Shown: positions 9,494-19,360 of the stretch, one piece after another | Layout of the letters: each line of letters opens with the position of its first letter | How positions within the stretch are numbered: the first letter of the stretch is position 1 | Assembly (NCBI RefSeq): GCF_003121405.1 | Contig: NZ_QBUY01000009.1 | Span: 1-64,000, forward strand | DNA from: Paraburkholderia sp. C35 | GTDB taxonomy: Bacteria > Pseudomonadota > Gammaproteobacteria > Burkholderiales > Burkholderiaceae | DNA length: 64,000 nt | Reading direction: 5' to 3' | The notes under the pieces: generated by a model | The model's database searches: none | What the model was told of the DNA's origin: nothing | The model's input: only the letters and a program-made list of their open reading frames with translations | Position numbers and translations under genes: made by a program

Positions 9494-10648
9494 TCAATGC
9501 TTACCGAGACCGCGCGAAAGCGGGCGTTTAGCCAGTTCCGCCATCCGATCGCGATTCGGCGTAAAGCCAAGTCCGGGTGCGTCAGGAAGGTTAAGTACGC
9601 CAGCTTCAGGAACGGGGAGGCCGTCGAACACGAGTTGGCAACACTCTACAGCGACAGAGTGATACTCGACGAGGGACCCATTGGCCAGTCCGGCGTGCAA
9701 GTGCATGTTGTGATGGGGCCAGGCGCCGCCATTTGCGAACCGGGTGTTGAAGGCGTTTGCCAATCCGGCAATGCGCAGACATTGTGTATAGCCCCCGCTG
9801 ATACATGCGTTGGGCTGCACAACGTCGACGGCTTGTGCTACAAGCAGGTCCCGGAAGCGAGTCGCAAGCCCTTCATTTTGGCCGCACGCCAGAGGAATCG
9901 ACGTCTTCTGCCTGAGCTTCGTCAGATTGGGAATATCGTTGTGAGAGATAGGCTCTTCAAAGAAGGAGATGTCGTATTGTTCGAGTCGGCGCGCAAGGGA
10001 AAGCGCGTGGTAGTAATCAAGACCACAATTTGCATCGATGTAGAGTTGCACGTCAGGGCCTACTGCATCGCGAACCGCCTGAACGCGTTTTACGTCTTCA
10101 GCAATGACGCTATCCAGCGGACGCGGCTCATCACGGCGGGCAAGTGCATGATGGCCTACGGTCATTTTCAGTCGGGTGAAGCCACGTTCCACCCATGTTT
10201 TCGCGGCTTCTGCAAGCTCATTCCGATCGAAAAAGTTGAAACCGAACGTGGCATAAACCGGTACTTCAGACCGGGCACCACCGAGCAGGCGCCAGCACGG
10301 TTCATTGAATGCCTTGCCTTTGATGTCCCATAGCGCGAGGTCGACGGCAGAAATCGCGTGACTCGCGTATCCCGACTGTCCGCGAGGAGTTAGCAACCAG
10401 TACAGCTTTTCCCAGATCTGCTCATTGCAGATGGGATCAAGGCCTACAAGGTTTGGCGCAATCACATCATTGATGATACTGGCGATGACTTCTTCTTCTG
10501 TGATTGAAGTCATGCCTGTGCCGATGATGCCAGCATCAGTTTCCACGTCTACGATGCAGACCGAGAGATTGGTTTCCTTTTTGCGGCCAGCCGCAGATAC
10601 GGAAACAGGCAAACTAAGCGGAGTGGCGGCGATTCGGGTAATTTTCAT
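9494..10648 (-). CDS. Enolase-superfamily protein (mandelate racemase/muconate lactonizing type)
   Basis: 384 residues with an N-terminal capping domain and a C-terminal barrel. The barrel carries K161-M-T163 at the first catalytic strand, D205 (YIDAN) and E231/E232 (FFEEP) as metal ligands, G-Q257-N-E at the third ligand strand, and a late NGGAWPHHNMH segment with candidate catalytic histidines 312/313. In classical mandelate racemase the first motif is KxK and the third ligand is Glu in GE. Here the second lysine is Thr and the Glu is Gln. It is therefore unlikely to be MdlA itself; an acid-sugar-dehydratase-like or uncharacterised subgroup is more likely. The start has GGAG upstream. Confidence 0.85.
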   Translation of the reverse strand: MKITRIAATPLSLPVSVSAAGRKKETNLSVCIVDVETDAGIIGTGMTSITEEEVIASIINDVIAPNLVGLDPICNEQIWEKLYWLLTPRGQSGYASHAISAVDLALWDIKGKAFNEPCWRLLGGARSEVPVYATFGFNFFDRNELAEAAKTWVERGFTRLKMTVGHHALARRDEPRPLDSVIAEDVKRVQAVRDAVGPDVQLYIDANCGLDYYHALSLARRLEQYDISFFEEPISHNDIPNLTKLRQKTSIPLACGQNEGLATRFRDLLVAQAVDVVQPNACISGGYTQCLRIAGLANAFNTRFANGGAWPHHNMHLHAGLANGSLVEYHSVAVECCQLVFDGLPVPEAGVLNLPDAPGLGFTPNRDRMAELAKRPLSRGLGKH

Positions 10649-10749
10649 ATTGGCTCCATAAGGCACGAGTCAGTATAAGGAGCCGGGATTCTGCTTAGAA
10701 AGTACGGTAGGCGAACGCGGTCTTCGCCAATGACGAAATCAACTTCATT

Positions 10750-11667
10750 TCACGAGGAGTGTGCACGACTGTTTCGTGAATACTCTCGAAGCGCTTCGAG
10801 TAATTTGCGCGAAGCCGGCGACAGGTAACCGCCGAGCCGGGTCGCAATCCGATGTGTCCGGCGAGCCCACGCATCATCGAGCGGTACCGTTTTTATGGGG
10901 AGCACCGTACGTTGGGGAGCAACGGCCTCGTAGGGCAAGACTCCGACGCCAAGTCCAGCGGCAACCATGCGGGTGACCGCATCGAAACTGCGCATTCGCA
11001 TCCTGATTCGGATTGGCTTCCCGGCCTGCGCAGCGGCAGCAGTAAGCCGATTCGATAGCGCCGTTGCGTTTGCCAGCATTATGAAATCTGAGTCCAAGGC
11101 GTCGTGAAGTGACGCATGCTGCAGGAGTGCGAGTTTATGGTCAGCAGGCGTGACGAGAACGAGCGTGTCGTCGAAGAAATCAAAGAATTCAAGCCCGTTC
11201 GGGGCAGTTGAGAGATCGACTATGCCGATATCAGCACGGCCCTCGAGCAGGGCAACGGGGACTTCCGGGCTACCGCACTCGTCCAGCTGAACCTGTATCA
11301 GGGGAAATTCCGCCTGAAACGTTCTCAATACTTGCGGCAACACTTCTAGTAACGAGGAACTGTTCGCAAGCACTCGTACGTGGCCCTGAAGACCGCGCCC
11401 GTAATCGCGAAGGTCGGCCGACAGACGGTCGGCGTCAAGGAGCAGCGCTCGTGCGCGCTCAACCAGCATGTGGCCGTTTGGTGTCAGATAAACGCCACGC
11501 GGGGATCGTTCGAACACCTTAAAGGCGAGGTATTCCTCCAGCGCTGACACCCGCGCACTGGCCGCAGCAACGGCCAGATCGAGACTGTGACTGGCCGCAC
11601 TGATTGACCCGAGGTCCGCAGCGGCAACCACCACCCGAAGTGTGACGAGATCCACGTTTTCGTTCAT
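10750..11667 (-). CDS. LysR-family transcriptional regulator
   Basis: 305 residues. The HTH covers about residues 5-65 (LRVVVAAADLGSISAASHSL, then VSALEEYLAFKVFERSPRGV) and an effector-binding domain follows (DIGIVDLSTAPNG; AAGLGVGVLPYEAV). It lies upstream of, and in the same direction as, the enolase-like and serine hydrolase genes, with a 101-base gap to the former, and is divergent from the MFS transporter gene at 11991. It is the obvious candidate regulator of one or both units. The effector is unknown. Confidence 0.92.
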   Translation of the reverse strand: MNENVDLVTLRVVVAAADLGSISAASHSLDLAVAAASARVSALEEYLAFKVFERSPRGVYLTPNGHMLVERARALLLDADRLSADLRDYGRGLQGHVRVLANSSSLLEVLPQVLRTFQAEFPLIQVQLDECGSPEVPVALLEGRADIGIVDLSTAPNGLEFFDFFDDTLVLVTPADHKLALLQHASLHDALDSDFIMLANATALSNRLTAAAAQAGKPIRIRMRMRSFDAVTRMVAAGLGVGVLPYEAVAPQRTVLPIKTVPLDDAWARRTHRIATRLGGYLSPASRKLLEALREYSRNSRAHSS

Positions 11668-11990
11668 GCCCCATTGTAGCGCGGCCGTCTGGCGTTAACA
11701 ATGCGCCGACCTTGGCAGCCGTACGGTCGTTGTTCGTGGATTTTTAACCTTTCGAGGCTTTCGTAAAAGACGAAATCGGCGTTCGCCGGCGGGCGTTGCC
11801 CTTCGAGATATTGGCTCTCTAAAGTTGAGCCACCCGCCGAGCAAGGGTAGGAGCCAACGTACGGATGCAGGGTGTCGGCCGACGCTTTGCGCAACGGCGG
11901 TTCCGCTCCTGCTGCAAGGCCTATCCGACCAATTGCGGTTTTACACAAGAAATCGATTGACTGGCTCCTTAGCGAGCACCGGAGACAAAC
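11668..11990. other. Divergent promoter region between LysR and MFS transporter genes
   Basis: 323 bases with no supported gene. It should contain the promoters and LysR-binding sites for both directions. I did not find a convincing palindromic T-N11-A box that I would place with confidence. Confidence 0.4.
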
Positions 11991-13334
11991 ATGTGGGACG
12001 TAACGTGTGACGCACTTGAGGACGCAAGGATAAATCGGTACCACTTGCTGGTATTCGTCTGCTGTTCGATGCTGATGACGTTCGACGGATATGACCTCGT
12101 CATCTATGGTTCGGTTTTACAGCATATAGTCAAGGAGTGGTCCTTATCCTCCGTGTACGCGGGTTTCATGGGAAGTAGCGCGCTCTTCGGGATGATGGTG
12201 GGCGCTATCCTGCTTGGCAGTTCGTCGGATAGATTCGGGCGGAAAACCATCATTCAGGTATCGCTTGTTGTCTTTAGTGTCGCGGTGGTAGGGTCCGCGT
12301 TGAGCCAGAATCCTGTTTCCTTCATCGTCTGGCGCTTCCTGACTGGATTTGGGATCGGAGGTCTTTCGCCGAATATCGTGGCAATGACTTCTGAGATGTC
12401 ACCCAAAAAGCATCGCAATCTGATGGTTACGGCGATGCTTAGCTGTTTTTCGATTGGCGGCATCATCGCAGCTGCCGTCGGAATGACGATCACACCGGTT
12501 TACGGTTGGCGAGGCGATTTCTTACTCGGTGGTCTGTCGCTACTCCTCGTTCCGTTCATCCACATCTTCTTGCCCGAATCCGCTTCCTTTCTTCTCACCC
12601 AAGGCCGATTCGATGACGCTTCCCGGGTTTTGCTCAAGGTTGCACCTGGATTTCGCGGGGACGTTACGTCACTGGTCAAAGCGCGTTCCGGCGGCCAACG
12701 TGAGGCGGCCTTGTCAAAAGTCGCAAGATTATTTGCGGAAGGTCGCATCGTGTCGACACCTCTTCTTTGGCTGTCGTTCGGAATGTGCATGTTCATGGTG
12801 TACGGTCTCAGTACATGGATTCCGACGTTGATGGTCAAACATGGCTATACGGCAAATTCGAGTCTGACGTTTTTCCTCATGCTCAATGCTGGTGCATTCG
12901 TCGGCGCATCTGTGAGCGGCGTCCTCGCAGACAAGATAAGCGGGCGTACCGCATTGGTGCTGTTCTTCGTTCTGTCGTTCGTATCGATTGGTCTACTGGG
13001 ATATCCCCAGCCTGCGTGGTTTCAAACGGCGTTGCTGATGCTTGGCGGTGCGTCGACGATTGGAACGCTTTGCATTCTTCACTCGTTCGCAGCGCAATAC
13101 TACCCGGCATCTATCCGCTCGACGGCTGTGAGCTGGGCCGGCTCGTGTGGGCGATTTGGTGCAGTGGCGGGCCCTGCGGTGGGCGGCTATCTGGTCGGTC
13201 TGCAACTACCGACGTCGTCGACGTTCATGGCGTTCGCGATTCCTGGAATCGTGGCAGCGTTTGCTATCGCACTCGTCCGGGGAACCGGTGGCCGTGCGCA
13301 GCACCGGCCCAGCCCGTCTCCTTCCAAGGGGTAG
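11991..13334 (+). CDS. MFS transporter, aromatic acid:H+ symporter-like
   Basis: 447 residues and about 12 membrane segments. The motif DGYDLVIYGSVL in the first helix and the loop DRFGRKTII between helices 2 and 3 match the aromatic acid:H+ symporter (AAHS) group, which includes benzoate and 4-hydroxybenzoate carriers such as BenK and PcaK. Placed just before benzoylformate decarboxylase and mandelate dehydrogenase, it probably imports mandelate, benzoylformate or benzoate. GGAG lies 7 bases before the ATG. It may compensate for the broken benE gene downstream, which is inference. Confidence 0.9.
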   Translation: MWDVTCDALEDARINRYHLLVFVCCSMLMTFDGYDLVIYGSVLQHIVKEWSLSSVYAGFMGSSALFGMMVGAILLGSSSDRFGRKTIIQVSLVVFSVAVVGSALSQNPVSFIVWRFLTGFGIGGLSPNIVAMTSEMSPKKHRNLMVTAMLSCFSIGGIIAAAVGMTITPVYGWRGDFLLGGLSLLLVPFIHIFLPESASFLLTQGRFDDASRVLLKVAPGFRGDVTSLVKARSGGQREAALSKVARLFAEGRIVSTPLLWLSFGMCMFMVYGLSTWIPTLMVKHGYTANSSLTFFLMLNAGAFVGASVSGVLADKISGRTALVLFFVLSFVSIGLLGYPQPAWFQTALLMLGGASTIGTLCILHSFAAQYYPASIRSTAVSWAGSCGRFGAVAGPAVGGYLVGLQLPTSSTFMAFAIPGIVAAFAIALVRGTGGRAQHRPSPSPSKG

Positions 13335-13771
13335 GCATCGGCGAAGCGGTCCTCGCGGCGGCGCCCGCATTGCGGCTCTGTTCCAAAAGCGAGGGTTGTT
13401 CCCCTGCCCAGTTAGGATCTTTCGGCTAACTATCAGCCCCTCAAATGCCAGCGGAACCGACGCTGAGCGCGGGAAATGACTGGAAGGATTACGCATGACG
13501 TCGAGCGGGACTCGACGTGGCGTGAGGAGTGATCTCCCACATTGGGCTGTCTCAGAAAGTAAGGCGTCGCCACCAACGGTGAATCGGCACGAATTGGGCA
13601 TGGCAACGAGTCTCCGCTCCAATGAGCGGGGCGGGGATTGAGGACGGCGCACTGGACTCACCAATGATCGACCAGACCTGGGTGATTGCGAGCGTCAGTT
13701 GCAGCGCACGAGATGTTTGCCTCGCGTGAATCCTCCGTTTGACATACCTATTAAATAAAGAGGAATTCTGA
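13335..13771. other. Intergenic region before mdlC
   Basis: 437 bases. A TTGACA-like hexamer lies at 13739-13744 close to the mdlC start, but I cannot match a good -10 at normal spacing. No gene or strong terminator is visible. Confidence 0.3.
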
Positions 13772-15352
<1,581 letters not shown>

Positions 15353-15370
15353 TCCGAAGGAATGGACGTA

Positions 15371-16558
15371 ATGAGCAAGCCTGTTAACGTCGCCGATTTC
15401 CGCGCTTTAGCGAAAAACCGGTTGCCCAAGATGGTCTTCGATTATCTGGAAGGTGGAGCAGAGGACGAATCCGGAATACGACGCAACGTTAATGCATTCC
15501 GGGAAGTTCTTTTTCAGCCGCATCGACTCGTCGACGTTAGCGTACGAGACGTGACTACGACCTTCTTCGGTAAGCGCCAGAGGTTACCGTTAGTTATCGC
15601 GCCCACCGGACTAAATGGCATTTTCTGGCCCGATGGTGATCTCGCTCTTGCGAGAGCCGCGTCCAGGTTTGGTATCCCTTTCGCGCTTTCGACGGCATCT
15701 ACCGCGTCAATCGAGCAGGTTGCAAGGGAGTGCGATGGAGAGCTCTGGTTTCAACTTTATGTCGTACATCGGAAGCTTGCCTCACAGTTGGTCAGGCGGG
15801 CGATGGATTCAGGCTACACGACCTTAATCCTTACGACGGACGTTGGCGTTAACGGTAAGCGCGAACGCGACATGCGCAACGGTTTCGGTTTCCCATTGAA
15901 ATATAGCCTGCGAACAGTTTTCGAAGGAGCGATTCATCCGAGATGGACTGCGGACCTGCTACGCCACGGCATCCCGCAACTCGCTAATTTTGCTGATGAG
16001 CAGATGCAGGACACTGAGATTCAGGCTGCGCTAATGAGCCGCCAGATGGATGCGAGCTTCTCGTTTGACGATTTGGCGTGGTTGCGAAGGTTATGGCCAC
16101 ACAAACTGCTGATCAAGGGGCTCAGCCGCCCGGCCGACGCCGAACGGTGCATCGCGTTGGGCGCCGACGGCGTGATACTTTCAAATCACGGTGGACGTCA
16201 GTTGGAATCGGCCATTGCGCCGCTTCAGACGTTGCAGGAAACCGCCTCGAAGCTGGTCGCGCCCGTTCTGCTGGACAGCGGAGTGCGGCGCGGCTCTGAT
16301 GTCGTGAAAGCCGTCGCACTGGGCGCTCGAGCGGTGCTACTCGGCCGGGCGACACTTTACGGATTGGCCGCACAGGGCCAGGAAGGTGTCGAGGCTGTGT
16401 TGGCCATCCTGAAAGACGAAATCGACAGAACGCTGGCTCAGATCGGTTGCGCGTCATTGTCAGGTCTAACGAGCGATTACATTTGGGAAAGCGGCCGGAA
16501 GCTCCCAGCGCGCGAAGGGAATGTGGTCTGCCTGAACGGCGTCAATTGCGTTGCTTGA
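15371..16558 (+). CDS. mdlB: (S)-mandelate dehydrogenase
   Basis: 395 residues, an FMN-dependent alpha-hydroxy-acid dehydrogenase that oxidises (S)-mandelate to benzoylformate and passes electrons to the membrane. It shares long stretches with P. putida MdlB (LPKMVFDYLEGGAEDE; APTGLNG; ALMSRQMDASF). Catalytic His is H273 in ILSNHGGRQ, followed by the substrate-binding Arg. The internal segment at about 180-212 (HPRWTADLLRHGIPQLANF) corresponds to the membrane-binding insert of the family. The second ATG was chosen because AAGGA sits 9 bases upstream; the ATG 9 bases earlier overlaps that site. Confidence 0.95.
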   Translation: MSKPVNVADFRALAKNRLPKMVFDYLEGGAEDESGIRRNVNAFREVLFQPHRLVDVSVRDVTTTFFGKRQRLPLVIAPTGLNGIFWPDGDLALARAASRFGIPFALSTASTASIEQVARECDGELWFQLYVVHRKLASQLVRRAMDSGYTTLILTTDVGVNGKRERDMRNGFGFPLKYSLRTVFEGAIHPRWTADLLRHGIPQLANFADEQMQDTEIQAALMSRQMDASFSFDDLAWLRRLWPHKLLIKGLSRPADAERCIALGADGVILSNHGGRQLESAIAPLQTLQETASKLVAPVLLDSGVRRGSDVVKAVALGARAVLLGRATLYGLAAQGQEGVEAVLAILKDEIDRTLAQIGCASLSGLTSDYIWESGRKLPAREGNVVCLNGVNCVA

Positions 16559-16838
16559 GCCCTTCCTTCAAAAAATCGGCGAGTTTCGCCGCCGACAGTG
16601 AAGGCGGCATCCGGTTAATAGCGCAGTCATGTTTGCGGATGACCGTTGGTTTGAATTGCGACCGCTTTAAGACCGTTCATCGGTGAAGGCTGCATAGGGG
16701 CGGCGGGGAAATCTCCCATGTGAGGTCTCGACGCGCAATAGAGATACCAAGCGCCGGATGGCAGCTTATATCTACGTAAGCCCAGGATCGTCGTTCGACG
16801 TTCCGGACGGTTTCTAGTCAATTCAGAAGGAGGTGCGC

Positions 16839-18302
16839 ATGAATTTCATCGAACATGTTACAGAGTGGGACGGCCGGGTATTCTCGGATGGTTGGGTCTC
16901 GCCGATTGGTGGCACCTCGGCTATCGTGAATCCTTCGACTGGCGAGACGCTAGGTGCGGTGGGTCTCGGGAACGCAGATGACATCGATCGCGCTGTTCGG
17001 TCTGCCGAACGTGCCCAATCAGCGTGGGCATCTACGCCATTTGATCAGAGGGCGGAGGTGCTCCGGGAAGCGGCGCGGCTGCTGAAGGAGCGTGAGGCAA
17101 ACATAATCGATTGGAACATCCGGGAGTGCGGCTCGACAACCTTGAAGGCAGTATGGGAACTGCATGCTACCTACGAGCAACTTCTGGCAGCGTCAGCGAT
17201 GACAATGCAACCGGATGGTGCTCTTTATCCTTCCGCGATTGTCGGACGGATGAATATGTGCAGGCAGATACCGATTGGAGTAGTGGGGGTCATCGCACCT
17301 TGGAATTTCCCCATTCTGCTTGGGATGCGTTCGGTCGCGCCGGCGCTTGCGATGGGCAATGCGGTGATTCTTAAGCCGGACCTCCAGCGCGCAGTGTCCG
17401 CCGGTTTATTGATGGCTGAGATACTGGCTGACGCGGGCTTGCCAGCAGGTGTATTTCATGTGATCCCAGGCGGACCGGATGCTGGTGATGCTCTGGTAAG
17501 GCATCCGATGGTTGGCATGATCTCGTTCACCGGCTCCACGCCCGTCGGTCGGTCGATTGGCAGCATCTGCGGTCAGATGTTGAAGAAGGTTGCGCTCGAG
17601 CTGGGCGGGAATAACGCTCTTATCGTTCTGGATGATGCGGATGTCGATGCAGCCAGCTCAAATGGAGCGTGGGGATCGTTCCTTCATCAAGGGCAGATAT
17701 GCATGCAGACCGGTCGTCATTTGGTGCACCGTTCGATCGCGGAAGAGTACGTGGAAAAATTGTCGAGACGAGCACAAGCTCTTCTGGTCGGGAATCCCGA
17801 TTCCGGAGATGTCCATTTGGGCCCGTTGATTAACCAGAAGCAACGCGACCGGATTCACGACATCGTCCAGAAGAGCATAGCGGCAGGGGCCAGTTTGCGA
17901 ACGGGTGGCCAGTATTCGGATCTCTTTTATCAACCGACTGTACTTACCGATGTGACAGCGGATATGCCAGCGTTCCAGGATGAGATTTTTGGACCGGTCG
18001 CGCCCGTCACTGTCTTTGATAGTGAAGATGAGGCCGTGCAACTCGTGAACTCGTCGCCGTACGGCCTAGCGGCTGCCATACATACGCGGTCGCTTTCTCG
18101 CGGACTCGCATTATCATCGAGAATAAAGTCCGGAATGGTGCATATCAATGATCAAACGGTCAACAACGAATTTCACGTACCTTTCGGTGGCATGGGAGCA
18201 TCAGGCAACGGTGGACGGTTCGGGGGCCCTGCGAATCATCACGAGTTCACCCAAACGCAGTGGGTTAGTGTTCTTGATTCGCCCATCTCATACCCGTTCT
18301 AA
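16839..18302 (+). CDS. NAD(P)-dependent aldehyde dehydrogenase, probable benzaldehyde dehydrogenase
   Basis: 487 residues with all catalytic residues of the family: N156 (APWNFP), K179 (LKPD), E254 (LELGGN) and C288 (GQICMQTG). In context it should oxidise benzaldehyde from MdlC to benzoate, the role of mdlD or xylC. It resembles the XylC/vanillin dehydrogenase group in length and in the GQICMQTGR site. AGGAGG lies 5 bases before this ATG; a GTG 6 bases upstream is less well placed. The 280-base gap after mdlB could hold a second promoter, but I see no clear one. Confidence 0.92.
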   Translation: MNFIEHVTEWDGRVFSDGWVSPIGGTSAIVNPSTGETLGAVGLGNADDIDRAVRSAERAQSAWASTPFDQRAEVLREAARLLKEREANIIDWNIRECGSTTLKAVWELHATYEQLLAASAMTMQPDGALYPSAIVGRMNMCRQIPIGVVGVIAPWNFPILLGMRSVAPALAMGNAVILKPDLQRAVSAGLLMAEILADAGLPAGVFHVIPGGPDAGDALVRHPMVGMISFTGSTPVGRSIGSICGQMLKKVALELGGNNALIVLDDADVDAASSNGAWGSFLHQGQICMQTGRHLVHRSIAEEYVEKLSRRAQALLVGNPDSGDVHLGPLINQKQRDRIHDIVQKSIAAGASLRTGGQYSDLFYQPTVLTDVTADMPAFQDEIFGPVAPVTVFDSEDEAVQLVNSSPYGLAAAIHTRSLSRGLALSSRIKSGMVHINDQTVNNEFHVPFGGMGASGNGGRFGGPANHHEFTQTQWVSVLDSPISYPF

Positions 18303-18417
18303 CAACTTCTGCTAGCAGATGTGAAATCCGAAATGAGCCGTTGTCGCGCATGTGGCTCAAGGCTCTCCCCTGGGCACGCCTCGTTTAGCTTTTTCACAAG
18401 ACCAACCAGCCAAGCTC

Positions 18418-18445
18418 ACGCAATGCATCCAAAAAGGCATTGCGT
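18418..18445. repeat. Perfect 9-bp inverted repeat with 10-base loop
   Basis: ACGCAATGC at 18418-18426 is mirrored by GCATTGCGT at 18437-18445. It follows the aldehyde dehydrogenase gene and precedes the benE remnant. No T-run follows, so it is not a standard intrinsic terminator. Confidence 0.4.
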
Positions 18446-19215
18446 GCGGCATGATGGCGAAGATTCTTCTTCAGTTCGGCATGCGGGCATTTTAGGTTGA
18501 AAACGCTACGCCGGTGCTTGCGGGCGGGACGATTACCTCTTACCGGGTATTCGGGCTTCGCTTTGCAAGCTACTGTATCGTTCTCGTCTTGCTCAGGTGC
18601 TTTGCTTGCGGGCGGCTTGAGTATGGCTCATACACACTGGCTTACTATCGAACCGACGCTTCCTATCCTAATCAAAACAGAGTGGTCGATCGCTGGCACA
18701 CTCGGTTTCGCCTCGCCGCTTGTCGTCGTAAGTCTCACCGGTCAGTTTTCACCAGGCATGGTGCCTTTGAGAATATCCTGACATGATGTATCCGCGCGGT
18801 CCGAGCTCTCCGTGACAAGCATTGCATCAATGCGCGTTGCGTGCTTCGGTGGTGTCACGATTGTGGTCGCTGCCGTCACTGCCGCGTTATGCACAGGGGA
18901 AGGACGCTCACGACGACCCTGGAAAACGCTATCTGGCCGGTGTAGCGAATGGAGCCTTTTATCTCATGAGGGGAACTTTCGCCGGCAATATCGTGACGCT
19001 TTTCAACGCATTGTCTAAAGAGTTCGTGGCTATTCTCGCTGGCTTTGCTTTGCTTTGCTTTGCTTTGCTTTGCTTTGCTTTGCTTTGCATTGCACGGCGC
19101 AATCACGCTGTTGACGACCGCGTCGGGCGCGACACTGGCTGGGCTTGCATCGGCCTTCTGGGGCACAGTTGTCGGTTTGCTGGCCTTCGTTGGACTCAAG
19201 GAATTGCGCAGATAA
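18446..19215 (+). pseudogene. Decayed benE-type benzoate/H+ symporter gene
   Basis: Recognisable BenE pieces follow in order but in different frames: ILLQFGMRAF then a stop; YCIVLVLL; EWSIAGTLGFASPLVVVSLT and SPGMVPLRIS then a stop (18660-18785); CFGGVTIVVAAVTAALC; GKDAHDDPGKRYLAGVANG; GTFAGNIVTLFNAL...EFVAILAGFALL; and, after a tandem repeat, GAITLLTTASGATLAGLASA and FWGTVVGLLAFVGLKELRR with a stop. At least four frameshifts or stops and a deletion of about 20 codons between FALL and LTTASG are implied. An intact BenE has about 390-400 residues. The transport function is almost certainly lost, and the MFS carrier at 11991 may replace it. Confidence 0.82.
19043..19087 (+). repeat. Pentanucleotide tandem array, nine CTTTG units
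   Basis: Nine perfect CTTTG copies followed by one imperfect copy (CATTG). It sits inside the benE remnant, exactly where codons for GFALL (GGC TTT GCT TTG CTT) should continue into GAIT. The array probably grew by slippage from that seed. Pentamers change the frame when copy number changes, but other frameshifts in the same gene make phase variation of a working BenE unlikely. Confidence 0.95.
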
Positions 19216-19360
19216 ACCGAGAAGAGGCTGGCGCACGCAAGAGAGGTGGAGAGGCGGGCCTCGGGAGGCACATCGAAGACGCCGTAAAGATGGAAGCGCG
19301 GAGCTTCAGCCCGGGAAGCGAGACAATAGGCTGAAGCGCGCCACACATCGGAAAAGCGGA

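Noticed and set aside
18418..18445. Inverted repeat as terminator of the aldehyde dehydrogenase gene
   Set aside because: The stem is perfect but no T-run follows on either strand within normal distance.
18822..19334. 170-codon frame spanning the CTTTG array taken as an intact gene
   Set aside because: Only part of it reads as BenE; the true BenE end is in another frame, so it is a remnant.
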